Of a stretch of 64,000 nucleotides of DNA, positions 58,301 to 64,000 are shown one piece after another. A program made the position numbers and the translations under genes. Position 1 is the first letter of the stretch. Every line of letters begins with the position of its first letter. The notes beneath the pieces were generated by a model. That model searched no databases and was not told the DNA's origin. It saw only the letters and a list, made by a program, of their open reading frames with translations. This DNA comes from Helopsaltes ochotensis (taxonomy: Eukaryota; Chordata; Aves; Passeriformes; Locustellidae). The stretch spans positions 1,190,457 to 1,254,456 of the forward strand of contig VXBM01000016.1 in the NCBI GenBank assembly GCA_013400155.1, read 5' to 3'.

Positions 58301-61300
58301 ACTGTGTTGTCTGTTTGCGGTTGTTTTGCTGGGTTTTTAAGTTAAAAATTAAGAACCCAATCCAGAACAATAGCACAAAACATACAAGTATCCTTTCCTT
58401 GGACAAATTAGCCTACTCTAAGGAAATCTGCAGAGATATTTGGAGCCAACTCAAAGCACATCTTTGAGTCTTGTATGATGTTTTGCTCTGGGATATTGAT
58501 GGTCTTCCCTTCCCTAACAGTATAGACTTTGTGGGTATTTCTGTCAGTAGGCTGCAACCCAAAAGAGCCAGGAGGGCCAAGCCCTGGCTGCACATACAGG
58601 ACTGCATACAGCAGGCTCATGGCCTGCTGACAGAGGTAGGGTTTTGTCCTAGGATATTTCAGGGATGTTCCAACAGTTTCTTGCAAGAGATGTTCAGGTA
58701 TGGGCACACCAAATGTTGCATAGCTGAGCACAACATGGCTCCGAGTCTAAAACAACTGGCCCCACTGGTAGGCAAGAGTTGTGCGGCACTTGTAGGGCTG
58801 CACAACTCCTGAGCAGGTGGAGTTTGTGTCTGCCTTCAAAAGGCACCAACCTGGGGCAGGCTGAGCTGGGTACTTGTATACACAGTACGTGGGGATTTCA
58901 TTAACCTAATGCTCTGAGATGTAAATGGTTTATCATGACCAGAGTGTAGTGAGACTGATGGGAAGTCTTGCCCTGTCTGTCCTTGCAGGAGAGGAGCTAT
59001 GGATCAAATGTTCCCTGTCCTGACCGGGTTCCCTCTGATGCGGTTTCAGGTACAGTACTATGCCTTTTTGTCACAGAGCTACTTCGTTTGAGGACAGAAG
59101 AACAGAGCTGGGTTTATTCAGGAGAGGTACTCTTTCTTTTGGAGAAGTGCACTTTGTTGACAGTGATTTTAAGAGTCTTTTTGGAACAATGTGAGTGGTT
59201 GCATAGAAAGATGGGAGTTCATTACCTCAAGGGTGATGAAATTTTATGCAGCTGCATCTTCCATGTACAGCAAAGAAGTGACAGTGTAAAAGATAGGAGG
59301 CAGTCAGGTCCTTCATTTCCAGGGTGAAAAAACTGTAGGGTGCTCTTGTTTGCACCTCAGTCTGAGGTACAAAAACCCATATGGAGTTCCTTGGGTAGGT
59401 TTTGTCTTTGCTCAGAATCTGTGATGGTTCTAAATACCCACTCTGTGCTGCCACCAGGGTTGTGGCTGCTTTTCAATAGTTTTCACCAGTTAAAAGAAAT
59501 TTGAGGAAGAAAAGACTGGAATCTTGCTGCCTCCTTTGTCATTGTAGCTACTGTGCAGCTATGGTTCCAAGAATCATTTCTGATTCAATGCCTATCAGTC
59601 TCTGTCATTCTGAACTGATGCTGTCATGAATATTAAAAATACTGTCTCTGCAATGCTTTATTATGCTTATTCTGAGGAAAACTTCTATTAACCATCACAA
59701 TTTGTAGTTCTCTCTCTCCCCTCTCTCTCTCTCCCCTCTCTCTCTCTCCCCTCTCTCTCTCTTCGCTCCCTTCTTTACCTTACACTACCTTTTCATTTTT
59801 CAGTTCATAGTTTGAAACCGGCGGATATTCAGGTGATTGCTGCCCTGGGAGATTCACTCACAGTAAGTAAAGATCACTGGATAGCCATTGATAAAGCTAG
59901 CAATGAAAAACTTCCAATGAAATTTTTGATTTCTTAACCTGGGAAATGGAATACATGGAGTTATGCCCTATTGAGCCAGACAGGTTTTTCTTTTTTTTTT
60001 TTTTCCCCATACTCCACCTTGGCTGATTGGTAATCAGATCATGAGTCTAATCTGAGTGCACAGTTCCCATTTAAAGTCCACAAGAGCCACACAAGGAAGA
60101 GATGTAAGATTAGATTGTGCAGCAGCAAAACTATTCTGCTAGAGTGAACTTGCAACAATTGCTTTTCTTTACTGGTTTTTGGTAGCTCCCAAGGTATTGG
60201 CCCTGAAAGCTGTTAGTAAGCAGCATGAAGAGAAAGAAAAGTTCTGCAGCTGATTGTGTATATCTATGTATCTAAATAATATGATAAATATATATGTGAT
60301 AATACCAAAGCCTATAAACACATGGTAATTCATAACTAAATATATGATTAAAATTGCAATAGAACATCAGATGTGTCGAGTGTAACTTGCCTTGAGAATT
60401 TTTTTATCTTAACGCTATTCCTAGTGTTAAAATAAAAAAAAATTCTGGTACTATGTAAGCTCATTATCCCTAGACTGGTTGTGATTGTCCTATTAGTAGT
60501 GACTGCTTTACTGCTCATATCGTAATTCATGTTTCATACATGTTCTGTGCTACTTATCACATTAAATCCTAGTTTTTTCCTTAGAGGAACTGGGAAAGAC
60601 GTAACATCACTGTACAGCTTTTTAATGTGAGGAACATTGTAATAAATTATTCATTCAGGACCACTGCTATCTTATTTATTCCTTATGTAAATTTAGAATT
60701 ACATGAGTATTTTGAACATTCTCAAGTAATTTTTTCCCCACTTGATCTAATCACACAGTTGATAGAAGAGGGTAATTCACTGGAATGGAGTTAAAATACC
60801 TCCAGCCCTTGATCTTCTTGAGAACAGGGATCTGTTCTATTTTGGGAAGATGACAAAGCTTGCTTCATTAATATGGTTTTTAATTATTCTCATTAGGATC
60901 AGTCAGAGAACTAGTTACTATAGCAATGTTTATTCTCTGAAGGTGAACTCTTCTTCTTCCAGGCAGCTAATGGGGCAGGATCCAGACGCCATGATGTTCT
61001 GGATGTCCTGACTCAGTACCGAGGTCTTTCTTGGAGGTGAGTCCCAGGAATTTGCCCTGCCGTGGAAGAGAATCCATTTTCTTCAGTTTTGATTGATGCA
61101 GTTGTTTTTGTAGCAAATGAAGGCTTGTGGAAACTGGATTTTATGTCACATTTTGCATGACAGCACATGTCTGTGCTATTACTCATTATAAAGAAAATAC
61201 TCAAACTAGTGGTTATCTACAGTACAATGTAGCATGGCTGGAATAGACCTGGGTACACAGAAAAATGGGGTCCTTGGTAAGAAGTTGTTTTTCAATCTCG

Positions 61301-63431
61301 AAATTTTAGGAGACCCTGGAATGAAGTCTTCTAAACTCCATTGCCATTGCATCATTGGTCATTCTGCATTTCTGTCCCTGCTCTTTCTGTATCCTGCCTG
61401 CTCTTGCCCAGTGTGCTCTTGCCACATCACCCATTTGTCTCATTTAAAATCGGTGGTCTACAAAAAATCTTTTCTGCTGTTGTTTGATATGCAGTATCTC
61501 TTTCTTTGATCCTTTCCCAATATTGCTTACATCATGAAGAACAGTTTATCAATTGTGAGTCAATACAGACTTTTACATATGCAGCATGTTGTTAGACACA
61601 TTAAAAAGACTCTGCAGAAAGGCAGTCACTCTCACTTGTTTATCTGCAACTGTACAATTTAACACCCAACTTGTCAGGCTGATATTCGTCGTATTTTACC
61701 AATCTAAGTCACTGCCACTTTAGAAGAAGCTTAAATACATTCACAGAATCGTAGAATGGACTGGGTGGGAAGGCACCTTAAAGATCATCTGGTTCCCGCC
61801 CCCATGCCATGGGCAGAGACACTTTTCACTAGTCCAGGGTGCTCAGAGCACCACCCAGCTTGGCCTCAAGCACTTTCGGGGATGGTATTAGTGCACTCCA
61901 AAATCTGTTCCCGATTAAAGGGACTCTACAGAGGTGTTCTAAGTCAAACATGCTATATTTTGATCTTTAATAGTAATCTATTGACTTTTTTTGCAACAAG
62001 TATGCTAGTATTTTTTTCAGCACGAAGGAGAGTAAGGAGCACAAAGACATAATGGTGAATTTCACCAGTCCAGTAGTATTCTTCCAGTTGAGTGTAATGT
62101 GAGTGGGGGGGAAGGCAAAGGTATTGTTTTTACTTATCGCTCTGAAATATATGCTTGCAGAACTTTTTTTTTTTTAGTTAGATTTATTAACTAAAAATGG
62201 AAGCTATAAATATTTTAATTGGCACAGCTGTAGCAAAGGTGGCAGCCTTGAAAAAAAAATCTCATTTCTTTCAGCTGGGTTTGAACATATGCCAAAGCAC
62301 GTGAAAGAGCTGAAAGGACGGCTACTGTACAGGGCTTCTAATATGATTGTTCTGCTGGAGCTGAGAGTGTCTGGGATGTGGTGACCCCCTGGGGGCAGGC
62401 ACGCAGAGCGTGGGTGGGCTCAGCAAAGCCCCCAGCGCGCTCTGTACATGGGCGGTAACCCCAAAAGGGGCACTCTCCTACCTTTTCCATTGCCTTGCCC
62501 AGTCCACCTTACCTTACCACACTTTTTTCCTGTTCCTTCTTTTTAACAGTGTTGGAGGAAATGAAAACATAAGCACAGTCACAACATTAGCAAGTAAGTG
62601 GCGTTTTCTGTAAGTTTGAAAAATACGTTGTGCTGTTTATTATTCAAATACCTGCTATTATAAAAAGAGACAGGAGAAAAGGGTAAAAATGTCTGTCTAT
62701 TTCTGTTTAAAAGTTCTGTCTAAAATGTGTTTGGGATAGATGAATCAAAGATCTTAGATCATAGCCTAAAGAAACTATTTTGACTGCATGGGAAAGTTGT
62801 TTTAGGCAGGGGCAGAATCACATTACAAGATTTTACATGCTTTTTAAAGGTCAGGACATTTTAGATCTGAGGTGTTTGTAAGGCTTGTAACTTGTAACCT
62901 AAGATCTAGAAGGGAATCTGAGGTCTTTGGGGTTAATACATCAGGGGCCATCAGGCGAAAGGATTTGATTCCAACCTGTCTGCAGTTAGAGCATGATGGC
63001 ATGAGGTTCTCCTGCCTGAGTATATGGTTACCCTGCCAGCATATGATAGTTTTGCCAGGCAAAATGGCATTGCTAGCCAAGATGGTCATGTTACGCCATG
63101 AGATATCTGGATTCATGAAATTCAGAAATCTTAAAGGCAGGGAAATGGTTGTATGGTGATGACTCTCCATGTTTACTACACTTAAAGTTTGATTTATGTA
63201 TATATACATAATAGCTATCTCCTAAAGCTTTTTAATGGTCTTTTACTAAAGTTGAGCTTTTATTGCCTCATTTGCTACCTGCGACAGGAAGCAATATTTT
63301 AAGTTGCTGTTTCTTTCTGCAGATATTCTTCGTGAGTTCAACCCATCCTTGGTAGGGTATTCCATTGGCACTGGAAACCAGAATTTAAAAAATGCTGCAT
63401 TGAACCAAGCCGTGACCGGGGCTCGTGCAGA
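34294..63431 (+). CDS. PLB1: PLB1 (phospholipase B1), exons 1-22 of a longer gene, 3' part missing
   Basis: Twenty-two exons join with GT-AG introns into 1439 coding nt (479 codons plus 2 nt) without a stop. PLB1 is a brush-border and epidermal ectoenzyme with phospholipase A1/A2, lysophospholipase and lipase activity, built in mammals from a signal peptide, four SGNH/GDSL-like repeats and a C-terminal membrane anchor. Visible here: signal peptide (about 1-16), acidic linker (17-57), repeat 1 (58 to about 330), linker (about 331-384) and the first part of repeat 2 (385-479) with GDSL at 400-403. Ser402 corresponds closely to the catalytic Ser404 of the rat enzyme. Repeat 1 lacks the GDSL serine, the oxyanion GG, the GND block and the D-x-x-H pair. 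Its exon lengths and phases nevertheless parallel those of repeat 2. The window stops in intron 22. Confidence 0.95.
34703..34723 (+). CDS. PLB1: PLB1 exon 2 (residues 17-23), 21-nt microexon
   Basis: Seven codons (VIDDYVN when joined), phase 1 to 1, with a strong pyrimidine tract and TTTTCAG acceptor and a weaker GTTAGT donor. Because it is symmetric it could be skipped without frameshift. Support is structural; mammalian PLB1 also has small exons in this linker. Confidence 0.5.
35640..35720 (+). mobile_element. Ancient CR1 ORF2 fragment (tentative)
   Basis: A stretch reading LPGLDDIHPRE resembles the GPDGIHPRVL motif at the start of CR1-type reverse transcriptase. It is short and degraded. 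Confidence 0.4.
36100..36380 (+). mobile_element. Ancient CR1 LINE relic, C-terminal ORF2 region
   Basis: The DNA block CTCTTCAGCCTGGAAAAGAAG at 36200-36220 corresponds to the LFSLEKRR segment of CR1 ORF2. About 130 bp later a GAGAAGTACTTTTTTCCAACA block matches the RKYFF motif. It is frame-broken and probably of the same old generation as the relic at 35.64 kb. Confidence 0.6.
38135..38172 (+). CDS. PLB1: PLB1 exon 3 (residues 24-36)
   Basis: 38 nt, phase 1 to 0, encoding the acidic GNADDQEEYGTLE. Acceptor TTTTTAAG, donor GAG|GTAAAG. It keeps the frame between exons 1/2 and the better supported exon 4. The 1115-bp intron 3 that follows has a TGAGTCA at 38323-38329 and nothing else recognised. 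Confidence 0.55.
39288..39351 (+). CDS. PLB1: PLB1 exon 4 (residues 37-57)
   Basis: 64 nt, phase 0 to 1. Encodes ALRSLPFSCEQVMLPETPSSS, which aligns with the Cys-containing linker just before repeat 1 of human PLB1 (LKNSPFPC). Its phase matches exon 18, which precedes repeat 2. A 485-bp intron with nothing recognised follows. Confidence 0.82.
39837..39895 (+). CDS. PLB1: PLB1 exon 5 (residues 58-77), start of repeat 1
   Basis: 59 nt, phase 1 to 0. VHALRPADIKAVAAIG is the conserved repeat opening, but the following residues are SLPR where an active repeat has DSLT. The catalytic serine is thus absent (Leu75 stands in its place). It has the same length and phases as exon 19. The 1417-bp intron 5 that follows holds a long minus-strand open frame judged to be chance. 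Confidence 0.92.
41313..41344 (+). CDS. PLB1: PLB1 exon 6 (residues 78-87)
   Basis: 32 nt, phase 0 to 2 (TPGSAEDLLQ). It is the counterpart of exon 20 in repeat 2, but less than half its length: the segment with ANGAG and LTQYRGLSW is missing here. The 886-bp intron that follows has a TGAGTCA at 41827-41833. Confidence 0.78.
42231..42274 (+). CDS. PLB1: PLB1 exon 7 (residues 88-102)
   Basis: 44 nt, phase 2 to 1 (STGKNFLELSVAALA). It equals exon 21 in length and phase. Where repeat 2 has the oxyanion-hole GG (431-432), repeat 1 has Gly90-Lys91. A 1396-bp intron with nothing recognised follows. Confidence 0.82.
43671..43755 (+). CDS. PLB1: PLB1 exon 8 (residues 103-130)
   Basis: 85 nt, phase 1 to 2. 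ALISNFSPSV aligns with human DIIRYFSPSV and with NILREFNPSL of exon 22. A Pro/Thr-rich stretch follows instead of the variable GTG loop. The exon is CpG-richer than its surroundings. A 489-bp intron follows; it has a TGAGTCA at 43945-43951. Confidence 0.88.
44245..44296 (+). CDS. PLB1: PLB1 exon 9 (residues 131-148)
   Basis: 52 nt, phase 2 to 0 (RDLLHQAEEIVELMKVNQ), the helix seen in human as EDLWIQAQELVRNMKEN. Acceptor TTTTCAG, donor CAG|GTTTGT. A 1137-bp intron with nothing recognised follows. Confidence 0.92.
45434..45520 (+). CDS. PLB1: PLB1 exon 10 (residues 149-177)
   Basis: 87 nt, phase 0 to 0. DWKLITVFF is the conserved core strand. The GGND block of active repeats is replaced by Ser164-Ala165-Glu166-Thr167, so the block III Asn is lost, while Cys169 is kept. 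The 526-bp intron that follows has a T/G-rich low-complexity run at 45784-45837. Confidence 0.93.
45784..45837. repeat. T/G-rich low-complexity tract in PLB1 intron 10
   Basis: T homopolymers separated by GG or GTGG. Composition resembles the larger tract at 57841-57963. Confidence 0.8.
46047..46109 (+). CDS. PLB1: PLB1 exon 11 (residues 178-198)
   Basis: 63 nt, phase 0 to 0 (KDCISKKLEKL then TAVLDFLYEK), aligning with the helix before VPRAFVNLV in all repeats. A 1292-bp intron with nothing recognised follows. Confidence 0.92.
47402..47484 (+). CDS. PLB1: PLB1 exon 12 (residues 199-225)
   Basis: 83 nt, phase 0 to 2. VPKAFVNLVDSTEL is the family signature VPRAFVNLVD. The 2387-bp intron that follows begins near a CTCF-like match (47513-47525) and otherwise holds nothing recognised. 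Confidence 0.95.
49872..49947 (+). CDS. PLB1: PLB1 exon 13 (residues 226-251)
   Basis: 76 nt, phase 2 to 0. Contains the conserved Cys of CNY (human CNCS) and VLRWSYQ (human VMQWSYQ). A 650-bp intron with nothing recognised follows. Confidence 0.93.
50598..50702 (+). CDS. PLB1: PLB1 exon 14 (residues 252-286)
   Basis: 105 nt, phase 0 to 0. ERFDQKDDFTVVLQPSLQ corresponds to the RYDTREDFTVVVQPFF block; the usual FF is SL here. A 1460-bp intron with nothing recognised follows. Confidence 0.95.
52163..52252 (+). CDS. PLB1: PLB1 exon 15 (residues 287-316), degenerate block V
   Basis: 90 nt, phase 0 to 0. It ends FMAVGLWNNM, matching the ALWNNM that closes the catalytic block V in active repeats. 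The preceding DC-x-H-x-S segment is absent; aligned backwards from LWNNM, the Asp and His positions fall at Lys296 and Val299. Confidence 0.93.
52253..56457 (+). other. PLB1: PLB1 intron 15
   Basis: 4205 bp, the largest PLB1 intron in the window. Nothing recognised beyond ordinary AT-rich intronic sequence. Confidence 0.75.
56458..56520 (+). CDS. PLB1: PLB1 exon 16 (residues 317-337)
   Basis: 63 nt, phase 0 to 0. MQPVGQKQ continues NNM into the MEPVG(Q/R)K motif, and AQCPSQ matches the human linker KCPSQ. An 813-bp intron with nothing recognised follows. Confidence 0.92.
57334..57414 (+). CDS. PLB1: PLB1 exon 17 (residues 338-364)
   Basis: 81 nt, phase 0 to 0. ENPYLFTYRNSNY is the inter-repeat motif (human ESPYLFSYRNSNY). 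The 1574-bp intron that follows contains the G/T-rich tract at 57841-57963. Confidence 0.95.
57841..57963 (+). repeat. G/T-rich low-complexity tract with G-quadruplex potential
   Basis: Starts with nine G, has further G4 runs at 57877-57880, 57887-57890 and 57907-57910, and ends in (GTTT)n. The four G-runs lie on the transcribed-sense strand of PLB1 intron 17, so both DNA and RNA could fold. Confidence 0.8.
58989..59049 (+). CDS. PLB1: PLB1 exon 18 (residues 365-384)
   Basis: 61 nt, phase 0 to 1. CPDRVPSDAVS matches human CPDKDPSDTVPTS just before repeat 2. It corresponds to exon 4 in phase and place. Confidence 0.94.
59709..59763. repeat. CT-rich minisatellite, about 14-bp unit, before the exon 19 acceptor
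   Basis: Three to four copies of a unit of roughly CTCTCTCTCTCCCC. The tract ends 40 bp before the splice acceptor of exon 19, so it extends the pyrimidine-rich region upstream of that junction in the pre-mRNA. Confidence 0.92.
59804..59862 (+). CDS. PLB1: PLB1 exon 19 (residues 385-404), catalytic GDSL of repeat 2
   Basis: 59 nt, phase 1 to 0. VHSLKPADIQVIAALG is followed by DSLT, giving the GDSL motif at residues 400-403 with nucleophile Ser402. This is block I of the SGNH hydrolase fold and marks repeat 2 as the active domain. The 1100-bp intron that follows holds nothing recognised. Confidence 0.97.
60963..61036 (+). CDS. PLB1: PLB1 exon 20 (residues 405-428)
   Basis: 74 nt, phase 0 to 2. 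AANGAGSRRHDVLDVLTQYR then GLSW is nearly identical to the human repeat 2. The 1513-bp intron that follows contains a CR1 3' end on the minus strand. Confidence 0.97.
61741..61890 (-). mobile_element. CR1 LINE 3' end, antisense to PLB1 (intron 20)
   Basis: On the plus strand the sequence begins ACAGAATCGTAGAATGG, continues AAGGCACCTTAAAGATCATC and CATGCCATGGGCAGAGACAC, and ends near GGCCTCAAGCACTTTCGGGG. This is the reverse complement of the well-known avian CR1 3' end. It is better preserved than the relics elsewhere in the window, so it is younger. Confidence 0.93.
62550..62593 (+). CDS. PLB1: PLB1 exon 21 (residues 429-443)
   Basis: 44 nt, phase 2 to 1. SVGGNENISTVTTLA contains the Gly431-Gly432 oxyanion-hole block II. 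Same size and phases as exon 7. A 729-bp intron with nothing recognised follows. Confidence 0.96.
63323..63431 (+). CDS. PLB1: PLB1 exon 22 (residues 444-479 plus 2 nt), last exon in the window
   Basis: 109 nt, phase 1 to 2. NILREFNPSLVGYSIGTGN and LNQAVTGARA match human NILREFNPSL and LNQAVAGGRAE. The donor is GCAGA|GTAAGA. By analogy with exons 8 and 9, the next exon should start in phase 2 with E-D-L. It is not in the remaining 569 bp. Confidence 0.96.
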
Positions 63432-64000
63432 GTAAGAGGAAAACTTCTAATTTTAATAGAAACTTGATTTTTTTCAATATAATTCCTTGTGAAAAAAGGC
63501 CCAGACCCTGGACTTTGGCAGGAGCACAGTAAATCTAATAGGCAAAGATTTCTTTATCCTAACTATAGCATGAAGGCCAAAAAATGTGATGAGGACTTTG
63601 CAGTGTTTCTAATCTATCTCAGATAAATTAGCAGCAAACGTGATATTTTCTCTATATTTTCAGCCAAGAAAGCCAAAGCATTTTACAAACACTATTCAGA
63701 AAGCTGTGCTATTGTGAGTCAGACAAAAGATATCTCCACTTTATAGGAGGTACATTCAAAGCCTCTTGTCATCAGGACTAACAGTTTGTGTTGAGACTGA
63801 GAAAATCGTGGATTGTTTAATTCCTGGTTTGCCAGAGCTGGGAATCAACTAGAGATCACTATGTACCATCTTCATTGCAATTCATATCTTTTTTTTTCCC
63901 ACTGATAACAGTTCTGGTAAGATCTACTTCAGTGCCTTGAAGCCACGTAATAACATTGGAGTGAGCACATGCACTGCAGAGCTATGTCTATTGATAGCAT
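63432..64000 (+). other. PLB1: PLB1 intron 22 (partial)
   Basis: Intronic to the end of the window. No exon continuing the EDL-type segment was found. Confidence 0.8.

Noticed and set aside
63660..63760. Possible PLB1 exon 23 after the TTTTCAG at about 63657-63663
   Set aside because: The following sequence does not continue the expected E-D-L helix in phase 2, and no matching donor was found.
1..64000. Search for CRISPR arrays, tRNA or rRNA genes, operons and other prokaryotic features
   Set aside because: None seen; the window is vertebrate nuclear DNA with split genes and LINE/SINE fragments.

Overview
This is a window of a vertebrate nuclear genome, almost certainly from a bird. It carries two neighbouring plus-strand genes, FOSL2 (Fra-2, an AP-1 transcription factor) and the 5' part of PLB1 (phospholipase B1, an intestinal and epidermal ectoenzyme). 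The avian or sauropsid assignment rests on three things: CR1-type LINE fragments, including a 3' tail with the ATTCTGTG-type end; short introns for a vertebrate; and a 323-residue FOSL2 product, slightly shorter than the human 326-residue one. The FOSL2-PLB1 order is also that of human chromosome 2p23.

Layout: 1-1790 is a GC-rich, CpG-dense island holding the FOSL2 leader, exon 1 (ATG at 598) and early intron 1. FOSL2 exons 2, 3 and 4 lie at 6639-6893, 10484-10591 and 11861-12370. A long 3'UTR follows, rich in AU elements, interrupted by one assembly gap and probably ending between about 17220 and 17715. The stretch from about 17.7 to 34.2 kb is intergenic. It contains a CR1 3' end (about 20.2-20.5 kb), an old MIR/CORE-like SINE (about 25.84-26.0 kb), an old CR1 reverse-transcriptase relic on the minus strand (about 27.5-27.7 kb), GC-rich patches that may be regulatory, a 30-bp perfect palindrome and a second gap at a poly-T run.

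PLB1 starts with a signal-peptide exon at 34294, about 90 bp below a TATA-like element. I could chain 22 coding exons with GT-AG junctions in one unbroken frame: 1439 coding nucleotides, 479 codons plus 2 nt. The window ends in intron 22. The product reads as signal peptide, short linker, lipase-like repeat 1 (without catalytic residues), linker, and the start of repeat 2 with an intact GDSL motif. Repeats 3 and 4 and the membrane anchor lie beyond the window.

The two genes do not form a pathway. FOSL2 is a growth-factor-responsive nuclear bZIP protein that dimerises with Jun. PLB1 is a secreted or membrane-anchored lipase with terminal-tissue expression. The only links here are proximity and AP-1 consensus sites near both 5' ends. 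I saw no new kind of biological system. The most informative observations concern PLB1: matching exon lengths and phases record its internal duplication, and a CT-rich minisatellite sits just upstream of the exon that carries the catalytic serine.
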